From Terrirubrum flagellatum (GTDB lineage Bacteria; Pseudomonadota; Alphaproteobacteria; Rhizobiales; Beijerinckiaceae): a DNA stretch of 64,000 nucleotides. Shown here one piece after another: positions 55,794 to 64,000 of the stretch. Location of the stretch: assembly GCF_022059845.1 (NCBI RefSeq), contig NZ_CP091851.1, positions 1,178,001 to 1,242,000 on the forward strand. The letters are read 5' to 3'. A program made the position numbers and the translations under genes. The stretch's first letter is position 1. The number at the start of each line of letters is the position of its first letter. Under the pieces are notes generated by a model. It ran no database searches, had not been told where the DNA came from, and saw only the letters and a program-made list of their open reading frames with translations.

Positions 55794-57872
55794 TCATGCG
55801 CCTTCTACGCGAGGATTCGCTTCCGCGAGATAATTCATGCGGCGGACCGCGTCTTCGCGATTGAGCAGATCGGCGGCGTCTCCCTGCAAGCGATGGCGCC
55901 AGTTCGGCTTCTCCGTGATCGTTCCCGGCACATTCGGTTGATCATCGACGCCGAGCGCGTCTTCGGCGGTCAGAACCTTCAACTCGCACGCTGTGCGCGC
56001 GATGAAGCGGACGGCGGCGTCCACAACAGGCGCGGCGTTTTCCGGGGCCGGCCGTTCTCCCTCGACGAGGCCTTCATTCTGAAACGCGGCCCAAAGCAGG
56101 CCGCGATCCCAAGCGCGGATGGAGTGCGGATTGTCGTCCTGCAGAATTCCTTCTGGCGCCGGGTCGAGATCGGCGCCTTTCCACCAGCCCGATGTTGAAA
56201 TGAGATCATGGGTCATGGTGAGCGCGACCGCGCTCGCGTCCCATGATCCGACGCCGCGGAAACCATGCTGATCTCTTTCGAAGCGGAGCACGCGCAAGCC
56301 CGCGACGCCATGGCTGAGAAGCTGCTCGCGAAATCCCCAGGGCAATGTGCCGAGATCTTCGCCGATCACGACAGCCTTGTGACGCCAGGATTCGAGCGCC
56401 ATCAGCCGGAACAGGTTCTCGGACGGAAATGAAACGTAGCAGCCTTCTGTCGGTTTTGCGCCCGTGGGAATGAGCCAGAGACGATTCATTCCCATGACAT
56501 GATCGATGCGCAGCCCGCCGGCATGGCGCATGGATGCGCGCAGCGTATCGATAAAGGGCGCGTAGGACTCGGTCTCCAGCGCGCGCGGCGAGAAGGTGGT
56601 CAGCGCCCAATCCTGTCCCGTCGCGCTGTAATAGTCAGGCGGCGCGCCGATCGTCAGGCCCTGCAGAATATCGCTCTGGCGGCTCCAGGCGTGGCTGCCG
56701 CCGCCATCCATGCCGATCGCAAGATCGGCGATGAGGCCGATGCGCATGCCGGCGTCGCGGCAGGCGCTCTGCGCCGCCGAACAGGATTTGCCGCTGAGCC
56801 ACTGCAGGAACATGTGAAAGCTGATCTCATCGGCATGTTCGGAGGCGAAGGCGCGAACGCCGCCGCCATCGGGATCGCGAAGATCGCCGAGCCAATTGCG
56901 CCAATCGCGCGCATTGGCGTTGCGATTGAGTTCGTAAGCCTGAATTGCTTCGTAGGTCGCGTGCAGGCGCAGCAGGCTGGAAGCCTGCGAGCGGAAGGCC
57001 GCGAAATCGGCGATGGCCGCGTCGCTCGTATCGCTTCGCAGCATGCGCGCATGAAGTCTGTGCATCAGCGCATATTTGATGCTTGTCGACGCGCGCCAAT
57101 CGATGAGCGGCAGCGACTCCAGACGCTCCATTTCAGCGGCGCAGCCCTCGTCTTCGATCGCCTGCGCGATCCATTTCCGCGGCATCGCATGCGACAGATC
57201 GGCGTAGAGCGGATTGTAGAAGAGACGGCTTGATGGCGAGTAGGGACTGTAACTCTCGGGGAATGCGGCGAACAACGCATGCACGGGACTGATCGCGAGC
57301 GCGTCGGCGCCGCTTTCAGCCGCGCGACGGCCGAACGATGCGACCGCGCCGAAATCGCCGATGCCTGCGTCGCCTTTGCGTTTCAGGCTGTAGATCTGCG
57401 CGGCGAGCGCCCAGGCGGGAGCGCCTGTCCGATCGGCGATGGTGATGCAACGCGCGGGCGCGACGGCGATCGTGAATTCGGTTCCGTCGGCCCGCACACG
57501 ATGATAGCCTGGTTCGGAAAAGGGCGGCAGCATTGGCGCGCCGTCATTCCCCAGAGTTATCGACGTAGAGAATGTAGCGCCGCTTTCGAGTTCAATCTCG
57601 ACTGAATGCTCGCTTCCACGCGCAAGCGGCAATCGCACTGGTTCTCCCACGCGCGTGGTCAGGAATCGCGTCGCGCCCAAATCTTTTGCGCCAATCTCAA
57701 GCGATGCGAGGCTCTCTCTGACGTCGTTGTCATTTGCACAGGGCAAGGCGAGCGCTGTCAAAACCGCGCGAAGCGTATCGGGGGGGACGCGCTCCTCGGC
57801 GCCCTTTTGATCGCGCCATGTCAGCGAGAGTCCGGCCTTGCTCGCGAGTGCGGCGAGAATATCGTCGCTCAT
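55794..57872 (-). CDS. malQ: 4-alpha-glucanotransferase (GH77)
   Basis: MalQ transfers maltooligosaccharyl units and releases glucose, working with glycogen degradation. The 692 residues contain FAAFPESYSPYSPSSRLFYNPLYAD (in pieces), LRIDHVMGMNRLW with the nucleophile Asp, and VIGEDLGTLP with the acid/base Glu. The N-terminal 120 residues form an additional region seen in bacterial MalQ. Its ATG overlaps the glgB stop (ATGA), so the two are translationally coupled. Confidence 0.94.
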   Translation of the reverse strand: MSDDILAALASKAGLSLTWRDQKGAEERVPPDTLRAVLTALALPCANDNDVRESLASLEIGAKDLGATRFLTTRVGEPVRLPLARGSEHSVEIELESGATFSTSITLGNDGAPMLPPFSEPGYHRVRADGTEFTIAVAPARCITIADRTGAPAWALAAQIYSLKRKGDAGIGDFGAVASFGRRAAESGADALAISPVHALFAAFPESYSPYSPSSRLFYNPLYADLSHAMPRKWIAQAIEDEGCAAEMERLESLPLIDWRASTSIKYALMHRLHARMLRSDTSDAAIADFAAFRSQASSLLRLHATYEAIQAYELNRNANARDWRNWLGDLRDPDGGGVRAFASEHADEISFHMFLQWLSGKSCSAAQSACRDAGMRIGLIADLAIGMDGGGSHAWSRQSDILQGLTIGAPPDYYSATGQDWALTTFSPRALETESYAPFIDTLRASMRHAGGLRIDHVMGMNRLWLIPTGAKPTEGCYVSFPSENLFRLMALESWRHKAVVIGEDLGTLPWGFREQLLSHGVAGLRVLRFERDQHGFRGVGSWDASAVALTMTHDLISTSGWWKGADLDPAPEGILQDDNPHSIRAWDRGLLWAAFQNEGLVEGERPAPENAAPVVDAAVRFIARTACELKVLTAEDALGVDDQPNVPGTITEKPNWRHRLQGDAADLLNREDAVRRMNYLAEANPRVEGA

Positions 57873-60070
57873 GCGTCCCGCCTGACGAACATCAAGGCGC
57901 CGAGCGGCGGCAAGGTCAGCGACAGCGATTGTTGTTCGCCATGACTTGGAATCGATTCGGTTGAGATTTCACCGAGATTTCCGACGTTCGAGCCGCCATA
58001 GCGATCGGAATCCGTGTTCAATATCTCGCGCCAGCGCCCGACTCGGGGGACGCCGACGCGATAGTCGTGGCGAGGCTCCGTCGTCATGTTGGCGATGACG
58101 ATGATGTCGCGCGCAGCGTCGCCGCTTGAGCGACGAAAGGCGAAGACAGTGTTCCGCGCATCATCCGCGATGATCCAGGCGAAGCCTTGCGGCGAGCGAT
58201 CAAGAACGTGCAAGGCCGGCTGGCTGCGATAGAGGCCGTTGAGATCGCGCACAAGGGTCGAGCAGCCCTGTCGATAGCGATCGTCGGGATGCGGCCAGGG
58301 AAACGCCGCGTCGACATTCCATTCGTCCTGCTGTCCGAATTCGCCGCCCATGAACAGCAGCTTCTTGCCGGGATGCCCCCACATCAATGCGAGGCACAGG
58401 CGGAGGTTGGCGAAGCGCCGCCAGTCGTCGCCCGGCATGCGGCTCAAAAGCGAGCCTTTTCCATGCACGACCTCGTCATGGGAGAGCGGTAGAATGAACT
58501 GTTCGGAAAAAGCGTAGATCAGGCCGAACGTCACATCGTCGAGATGATAGCTGCGATGAACAGGATCGCGCGCGAAGAAGCGCAGCGTGTCATGCATCCA
58601 TCCCATATTCCATTTGAAGTCGAACCCAAGGCCGCCATGCTCCGTCGGGCGCGTCACTCCGGGCCATGCTGTCGACTCTTCAGCGATTGTGATCGCGCCG
58701 GGACAGCGCGCGGCGATCACGTCGTTCAGCTCCCGGAAGAAACTGATCGCTTCGAGATTCTCGCGGCCGCCATACATATTCGGAATCCATTGATCATGCG
58801 GCCGGCTGTAATCGCGATAGAGCATCGAGGCGACCGCGTCGACGCGCAGGCCATCGAGATGGAATTTCTCGAGCCACCAGAGCGCGCTGGCCAGCAGAAA
58901 GCCGCGCACCTCGCGCCGGCCGATATTGTAGATCAGCGTGTTCCAGTCGTGATGGAAACCTTCGCGCGGGTCCTGATGTTCATAGAGCGCCGTGCCGTCG
59001 AATTGCGCGAGCCCGTGATCGTCGGACGGAAAATGCGCGGGCACCCAGTCGAGCAGCACGCCGATTCCCGCCTTGTGGCAGGCGTCGACAAACCGCACGA
59101 AAGCTTCGGGCGGGCCGAGACGAGATGTCGGCGCAAAGAGTGAAAGAGGCTGATAGCCCCAGGAGCCGCCGAACGGATGCTCCATCACGGGCATCAGTTC
59201 GACATGGGTGAATCCCATATGCGTGAGATAGGGAACGAGCCTTTCGCATGCCTCGTCCCATGACGGAATGTGGTCGTGATTGGTGCGCAGCCACGCGCCG
59301 ACATGGACTTCGTAGATCGAAAGCGGCTTCGCCTGCAGCGCGCCGGATTGGCGCGCCGCCATCCATTCGCCATCGGTCCAGGCGAATTCCAGTTTGGGCG
59401 TCACGACTGACGCGGTTCGCGGCGGGGTTTCCGTGCGGCGCGCCAGCGGGTCCGCTTTCCAGGGCAACCGGCGACCATCAGCGGCGACGATTGCATATTT
59501 GTAGACCGCGCCCGGCGCGACGCCGGGGATAAAGAGCTCCCATACGCCGGCCCCGTGCAGCAAGCGCATGGGATGACGGCGCGCATCCCAGCCGTTGAAA
59601 TCGGCGATGACAGAGACGCTTTTCGCGTTTGGCGCCCAGACCGCGAAGCTGACGCCGTCGACGCCGCGGATCGACGCCGGATTGGCGCCAAAGCGCTCGG
59701 CGAGATCGAAATGGCGGCCTTCATTGAAGAGATGGAGATCGACGTCAGTCAAAATCTCGGGGAAGGAATAGGGATCGGCGGTGCGCTGGATCGCGCCTGG
59801 CCAGGAAATTCGCAATTTGTAGTCGGTCCGGTCGACCAGCACGCCTTCAAATAATCCGTCGGCGCGGTGCGACATTGGCGCGAGTTCGTCGTCGCCAAGC
59901 TGGAGATCCACGGCGTTGGCGCCGGGAAGATAAGCGCGCACGACGAAGGCGCGGTCGGCGATCCGGTGAGGCCCGAGAAAAGAAAAGGGGTCGCCGTGCC
60001 GCGCCTCGTTCAAGGCGGCCAGATCTTCGCCGGACAGAGGCGGAGGCGCGAAATCGCTGGCCTGAATCAC
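57869..60070 (-). CDS. glgB: 1,4-alpha-glucan branching enzyme (GH13)
   Basis: GlgB introduces alpha-1,6 branches into glycogen. A GTG at 60070 gives 733 residues, the usual length, starting MIQASDFAPPPLSGEDLAAL; an ATG-like earlier start (60217) would add about 49 non-conserved residues. Present are N-terminal beta domains (FVVRAYLPGANAVDL), a CBM48 region (AVWAPNAKSVSVIADFNGWD), HVELMPVMEHPFGGSWGYQ, LRVDAVASMLYRDYSR with the nucleophile Asp, and TIAEESTAWPGVT with the acid/base Glu. It leads malQ. Confidence 0.95.
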   Translation of the reverse strand: MIQASDFAPPPLSGEDLAALNEARHGDPFSFLGPHRIADRAFVVRAYLPGANAVDLQLGDDELAPMSHRADGLFEGVLVDRTDYKLRISWPGAIQRTADPYSFPEILTDVDLHLFNEGRHFDLAERFGANPASIRGVDGVSFAVWAPNAKSVSVIADFNGWDARRHPMRLLHGAGVWELFIPGVAPGAVYKYAIVAADGRRLPWKADPLARRTETPPRTASVVTPKLEFAWTDGEWMAARQSGALQAKPLSIYEVHVGAWLRTNHDHIPSWDEACERLVPYLTHMGFTHVELMPVMEHPFGGSWGYQPLSLFAPTSRLGPPEAFVRFVDACHKAGIGVLLDWVPAHFPSDDHGLAQFDGTALYEHQDPREGFHHDWNTLIYNIGRREVRGFLLASALWWLEKFHLDGLRVDAVASMLYRDYSRPHDQWIPNMYGGRENLEAISFFRELNDVIAARCPGAITIAEESTAWPGVTRPTEHGGLGFDFKWNMGWMHDTLRFFARDPVHRSYHLDDVTFGLIYAFSEQFILPLSHDEVVHGKGSLLSRMPGDDWRRFANLRLCLALMWGHPGKKLLFMGGEFGQQDEWNVDAAFPWPHPDDRYRQGCSTLVRDLNGLYRSQPALHVLDRSPQGFAWIIADDARNTVFAFRRSSGDAARDIIVIANMTTEPRHDYRVGVPRVGRWREILNTDSDRYGGSNVGNLGEISTESIPSHGEQQSLSLTLPPLGALMFVRRDA

Positions 60071-60279
60071 AATGAATGCTATCCTTCCTTCAATCGCTGT
60101 TTCTGGTTGCGTTTTGTCGAGCCAGCCGGCGTAACCCGCGCCAATGCGATGCGCGCGTCCATTGTTCCCCCGCATGGGCGCCGATGGATTGCGACGATGG
60201 GCGCGAACAGGCGGCATGCGGCTGAGCCGGCGTTCCTGGCAGCGTCATCGACATTTTGAATCCGCGGAGCGTGGCGACG

Positions 60280-60486
60280 ATGAGCAGAGAGCAAATCATC
60301 AGAGACACCGCCTATGCAATCTGGGAGGCGGAAGGGCGTCCGTCCGGGCGCGACCGGGATCATTGGGCGAAGGCCGAGCAGCAGGTTGCGATGAGCATGG
60401 ATGCATCCAGGCAACAGGGCGAGGAGGCGGCGCCCATCGCAAAGCCCGCCGCCCGGAAGAAGGCCGTGAGAAAGCAGGCCATCTAG
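60280..60486 (+). CDS. DUF2934-family small protein
   Basis: The 68-residue product (ATG 60280) reads SREQIIRDTAYAIWEAEGRPSGRDRDHWAKAE in pieces, the DUF2934 signature, with a basic tail ending RKKAVRKQAI. It sits between glgA and glgB on the opposite strand. DUF2934 genes often occur near trehalose or glycogen genes; the role is unknown. Confidence 0.85.
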   Translation: MSREQIIRDTAYAIWEAEGRPSGRDRDHWAKAEQQVAMSMDASRQQGEEAAPIAKPAARKKAVRKQAI

Positions 60487-60523
60487 CCGCGATGCGGCGC
60501 GTTCCGGCGTCCGCGACGTGTTC

Positions 60524-62035
60524 TCATCCCGCCATCGCGGCATAGACGCTGGCGTAGCGCCGCGCCGAATTGGCCCACTGAAACGGTCTGGTGATCGCGT
60601 AGCGCCGCATCGTGCGGAACGGCGCCTTCGCCTTGAAAGCGTCCATGGCGCGCATCACTGCGCCTGAAAGGCCGTCGCCGCTCAATTGCGAAAACAGAAA
60701 TCCTGATTTGCCGTCCTCGATCGTGTCGACAAGGCCGCCGGTGCGATAGGCGATCGGCAGCGCGCCGAAGCGCTGGGCGTACATCTGGCTCAGCCCGCAG
60801 GGTTCGAAACGCGACGGCATCAGCAGGAAGTCGCTGCCGGCGAACAATCCGCGCGCCTCCTGATCGTCGAAGCCGATGCGAGCGGCGACGCGCCCCTTGT
60901 GCTGGCGGGCGAGATCCTGCAGCGCCGATTCAAGCCGCGCTTCGCCGCGGCCGATGGCGACGAGCTGGCCGTCATTTTCAAGGATTGTGCGCGCGGACCC
61001 GATCGAGAGATCGATGCCTTTCTGATGAACGAGGCGCGAGATAATCGAGAACAACGGGCCCGATGACGCAGACAGTCCGTAGGCGAGGCGGACCTCGCGG
61101 GCGTTCTTTTTCTTCCATTCGCGGAAGATGCGGGCGCCATCCTTTTCGCCCTCGCCCGGCGCGGTCCAGCTTTCATCGATGCCGTTCACGATGCCGGTCA
61201 ATCGTCCTTCGTTCATGCGTGTGAGCAGAAGGCCTTCAAGGCCGCATCCGTGCTCGGGCGTGGTGATCTCGCGCGAATAGGTCTCGCTGACAGTCGTCAG
61301 ATGCGACGCATAGAACACGCCCGACTTCAGGAAGGACAATTTGCCGTGAAATTCGGCGCCGTTGATGCCGAACGCATATGAGGGAATTGCGAGGTCCTGA
61401 AGGCGGGACGGCTCGAACAGGCCCTGATAGGCTAGATTATGAATGGTCAGCAGCGACGGCGTCCTGATGTTTTTCCAGGCGAGATAGCCGGCAGTCAGGG
61501 CTGACGGCCAATCATTGAGATGGACGACGTCCGGTCGCCAGTTGGGGTCGGCCTCGCCGGCGCAGATCTCCGCCGCCGCCAGCGACAGCCGGGCGAAGCG
61601 CAGATCATTGTCGGGGAAGTCGCGGCCGGAAAATTCGCCATAGGGCGAACCGAGGCGATCGAAAAGCTCGTCGCAAAGCACGGCATAGATGATCAGCCCA
61701 TCGGAGGTGTGGAAGCGCCCGAGCGACCAGGGCGGCAGCGCCGCTGTGCGCGGCATCTGCCTCACCACCTCGATATTCTGATGGCGAAGGCGAACCTGTC
61801 GGTACGCGGGGATCAGGACCCTCACATCGCACGAGGCGCGCAAAGCTCTCGGCAGAGCGGATGAAACTTCGCCAAGGCCGCCGGCCTTGATGTAGTCGCC
61901 CATTTCGGGCGTCACGAAGAGAAGCTTGGTGGGCGCTTTTGAAGGGATTGCAGCGGCTGAATCTGCTTCAAGCGGCGCCTCATACGCCTGCGGCCGGCGA
62001 CTGTCGGAGGAGCCTGAGGAGATCATGGCAGTCAC
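60524..62035 (-). CDS. glgA: Glycogen synthase
   Basis: GlgA elongates alpha-1,4-glucan from ADP-glucose (GT5). The 503 residues show the donor-binding KAGGLGEVSSALPRAL, DVVHLNDWPSALTAGYL, VNGIDESW, and the C-terminal RFEPCGLSQMYAQRFGALPIAYRTGGLVDTI (in pieces) with the E-x7-E-like core. A 30-residue N-terminal extension rich in Ser and Ala precedes the fold. glgC, which makes ADP-glucose, is not in the window. Confidence 0.94.
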   Translation of the reverse strand: MTAMISSGSSDSRRPQAYEAPLEADSAAAIPSKAPTKLLFVTPEMGDYIKAGGLGEVSSALPRALRASCDVRVLIPAYRQVRLRHQNIEVVRQMPRTAALPPWSLGRFHTSDGLIIYAVLCDELFDRLGSPYGEFSGRDFPDNDLRFARLSLAAAEICAGEADPNWRPDVVHLNDWPSALTAGYLAWKNIRTPSLLTIHNLAYQGLFEPSRLQDLAIPSYAFGINGAEFHGKLSFLKSGVFYASHLTTVSETYSREITTPEHGCGLEGLLLTRMNEGRLTGIVNGIDESWTAPGEGEKDGARIFREWKKKNAREVRLAYGLSASSGPLFSIISRLVHQKGIDLSIGSARTILENDGQLVAIGRGEARLESALQDLARQHKGRVAARIGFDDQEARGLFAGSDFLLMPSRFEPCGLSQMYAQRFGALPIAYRTGGLVDTIEDGKSGFLFSQLSGDGLSGAVMRAMDAFKAKAPFRTMRRYAITRPFQWANSARRYASVYAAMAG

Positions 62036-62306
62036 GCAGCAATCATAGGCGCTTCACCTTAACTCTTCACTATCGCGAGAGTTCCATGTTGCTCTGCGAA
62101 ACTCAGGCAATTTGCATGCCGCGATCTAAAAAAGAGCCGTCTCATATTCGCCTCGACAGGTTTGAGACAGTCCCCCTCCCGGTTTGACTATTACAAATGA
62201 CATCGCCCGTGGCTATGTTTCAGATGCGCGAGATCGTGAGCCGGTAAGCGGCAAATGAAGTCTCCCGACGAAATATCGATAATGGATCGTCGCGATGCGC
62301 CGCCGC

Positions 62307-64000
62307 TTACGCCGGATCATCGCCGGACCGCCAGGCTGCCACCGAGCGCGGCGGCAGCGTGAAGACAGCGCTCCCGTTGGACTTTGCTGACACGATTTCA
62401 CCAGTCGATCGCCAGGCTTCGCGCCAGCGATCATCGTCCGGCGCCCGAAAATCAACCGGTTCGCGGCCCCGATTGAAAGTGATAAGAATTCGCCGCTCCT
62501 CTTCGCGGATGAGCATTCCAAACGCATTCGCGCCGCTCCAGTCCGCGTCGCGCATCGCTTCGCCGTCGGCGCGCAGCCAGCGCACATCGGCAGTCCCATC
62601 AGCGCCGCCGAAGAAAAATTCATCGGCTGTGATCGCAGGATGCTCGCGCCTGAAGCGTGCGAGCCGGGCGACGAAGGCGATGAGGTCCTGATCCATCGCC
62701 GCCCAGTCGAGCCAGAACGCTTCATTGTCCTGGGCGTAGGCGTTGTTGTTGCCGTTCTGCGAGCGGCCGGCCTCGTCGCCGGCCTGGATCATCGGAACGC
62801 CGCGCGAGACGAACAGGGTCGCGAGCAACGCGCGCACATCGCGCTTGCGCGCGATGACGATGTCGGTGCGGTCGGTCGTTCCTTCCCAGCCATTGTTCCA
62901 GGAATAGTTCTCCGACGAACCGTCGCGATTGGACTCGCCGTTCGCCTCATTATGCTTGTCGCGATGGCTGACGAGATCGGCGAGGGTGAAGCCATCATGA
63001 GCGGCGAGATAATTGATGCTCGCGTGCGGCCCGCGCCGTTCGCGCTGGAACAGATCGGCGGAGCCCGCGAGCCGCGTCGCCAGCGCGCCCGTCGCGTCGC
63101 GATCTCCCCGCCAGAAGCGCCTGACATCGTCGCGATAGCGGCCGTTCCACTCCCTGAACGGCGGCGGGAAGTCGCCGAGGCGATAGCCGCCGAAACCTAA
63201 ATCCCAGGGTTCTGCGATGAGGATGCAATCGCGCAGTTCGGGATCCTGCCGGATGGCGGAGAGGAGCGGCGCTTCGGCCGAAAAACCGTCCTCCATCCGC
63301 CCCATCACCGTTGCGAGATCGAAACGGAAGCCGGCGACGCCGCAGCGCCGCCAATGTCTCACGGCATCCATCGCCATGCGCAGCGCGGGCGCGCGATCAA
63401 GCGCCAGCGTGTTGCCGCAGCCGGTGTCGTTGACTAGCTGGCCGGGATCGTCATGCGCGTGTCTGTAATAGACGGCGTTGTCGAGCCCGCGCAGCGAGAT
63501 CGTCGCGCCATGTTCGTCGCTCTCGGCGGTGTGATTGAAGACGATGTCGAGGATGATCCCGACGCCGGCCTCGCGATAGCGACGAGCGGCTTCCGCAACC
63601 GCCTGCGATCCCAGCGGCGAGAGGCGCGGATCGAGCGCCATGAAGGTGACGGGGTTGTAGCCCCAGGCGTTATGCAGCCCGAGCGCCGGCAGATGGCGTT
63701 CGTCCATCCAGGCCGCGATCGGCAGCAGTTCGATATGGGAGACGCCGAGCTTCGCAAGGTGATTGCGAGCCTGCGCGTCGCAGAGAGCCGCGAAGGCGTC
63801 CTGCTCGCCCTTGAGCGCGACATCGAGCTTTCGCGTGAAGGATTTCAGCGGCAGTTCGTAGATGAATTGCGGCGCGTTCTCCTTGTGGAGGAACGGCTCT
63901 TTGATGATATCGGTCAGCACGCCGCGCGGGACAAAAGGCGCGGTGTCGATTTCGGCCGAAGGCGGCGCCGCGAGTTCCGGCGTCCAGCGATAGGGGCGAT
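62307..64000 (-). CDS. glgX: Glycogen debranching enzyme GlgX (5' end outside window)
   Basis: GlgX hydrolyses alpha-1,6 bonds of limit dextrins. The frame is open to the window edge: upstream of the internal GTG at 63920 it continues as YRWTPELAAPPSAEIDTAPFVPRG (in pieces), so the gene is incomplete at its 5' end. Markers are LHNAWGYNPVTFMALDPR, ILDIVFNHTAE, GVAGFRFDLATVMGR (nucleophile Asp), LIAEPWDLGFGGYRLGDFP and INYLAAHDGFTLADLVS. It follows glgA upstream on the same strand, separated by 271 bases. Confidence 0.95.
   Translation of the reverse strand, partial: RPYRWTPELAAPPSAEIDTAPFVPRGVLTDIIKEPFLHKENAPQFIYELPLKSFTRKLDVALKGEQDAFAALCDAQARNHLAKLGVSHIELLPIAAWMDERHLPALGLHNAWGYNPVTFMALDPRLSPLGSQAVAEAARRYREAGVGIILDIVFNHTAESDEHGATISLRGLDNAVYYRHAHDDPGQLVNDTGCGNTLALDRAPALRMAMDAVRHWRRCGVAGFRFDLATVMGRMEDGFSAEAPLLSAIRQDPELRDCILIAEPWDLGFGGYRLGDFPPPFREWNGRYRDDVRRFWRGDRDATGALATRLAGSADLFQRERRGPHASINYLAAHDGFTLADLVSHRDKHNEANGESNRDGSSENYSWNNGWEGTTDRTDIVIARKRDVRALLATLFVSRGVPMIQAGDEAGRSQNGNNNAYAQDNEAFWLDWAAMDQDLIAFVARLARFRREHPAITADEFFFGGADGTADVRWLRADGEAMRDADWSGANAFGMLIREEERRILITFNRGREPVDFRAPDDDRWREAWRSTGEIVSAKSNGSAVFTLPPRSVAAWRSGDDPA

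Overview
The window is a GC-rich chromosomal segment from an alphaproteobacterium, most likely of the order Hyphomicrobiales (Rhizobiales). Evidence: alphaproteobacterial-type ribosomal proteins, an ATP12-family F1-ATPase assembly chaperone, a short-LID adenylate kinase, GTG starts for rpoA and rpsM, and many extragenic palindromes of the rhizobial kind. The genus cannot be fixed from the sequence alone.

Layout. (1) 1-8006: the ribosomal protein superoperon, from the 3' end of rpsC through rplP-rpmC-rpsQ, rplN-rplX-rplE-rpsN-rpsH-rplF-rplR-rpsE-rpmD-rplO, secY and adk. Three structured spacers break it up (before rplN, rpsE and secY). (2) 8082-15990: an accessory block lying between adk and rpsM, which are normally adjacent. 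It holds a Tat-exported GH3 beta-glucosidase, an NlpC/P60-like protein, a free-standing RNase A-like toxin domain, a LysR/MFS-efflux pair, a TrhA-type membrane protein and a LysM-like protein. (3) 16347-18790: the superoperon resumes with rpsM-rpsK-rpoA-rplQ behind a candidate promoter and ends at a terminator. (4) 18885-30616: ankyrin protein, Deg-type protease, clan CD (caspase-fold) protein, a TetR regulator divergent from a haem-type membrane protein across two tandem operators, rarA-crcB-rluC, small secreted proteins and a diguanylate cyclase, with several families of palindromic repeats between them. (5) 30681-48181: ATP12, propionyl-CoA carboxylase beta (pccB) and alpha (pccA), separated by a lipoprotein, dipeptidase and FkbM/glycosyltransferase genes; then small enzymes, an outer-membrane beta-barrel, GST and isovaleryl-CoA dehydrogenase. 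(6) 48200-53332: GH25 muramidase, MgtE, tRNA-Leu(GAG), BluB, a lone FliN-like protein, LipB and small exported or membrane proteins. (7) 53536-64000: a ROK-like protein that looks circularly permuted, a zinc-ribbon metallopeptidase, then the glycogen/maltodextrin genes malQ, glgB, glgA and glgX (cut by the window edge).

How the genes work together. PccA and PccB form the propionyl-CoA carboxylase, which with isovaleryl-CoA dehydrogenase fits catabolism of branched-chain and odd-chain acyl units. GlgA and GlgB build glycogen, and GlgX and MalQ debranch and rearrange it. BluB and LipB supply the lower ligand of B12 and lipoyl groups.

The most unusual items are: a pair of exactly 335-bp structured elements with 20-bp perfect terminal inverted repeats whose outer bases differ between the copies yet match within each copy; the apparent circular permutation of the ROK-like protein; the orphan RNase A-like toxin domain; and the interruption of the ribosomal superoperon.
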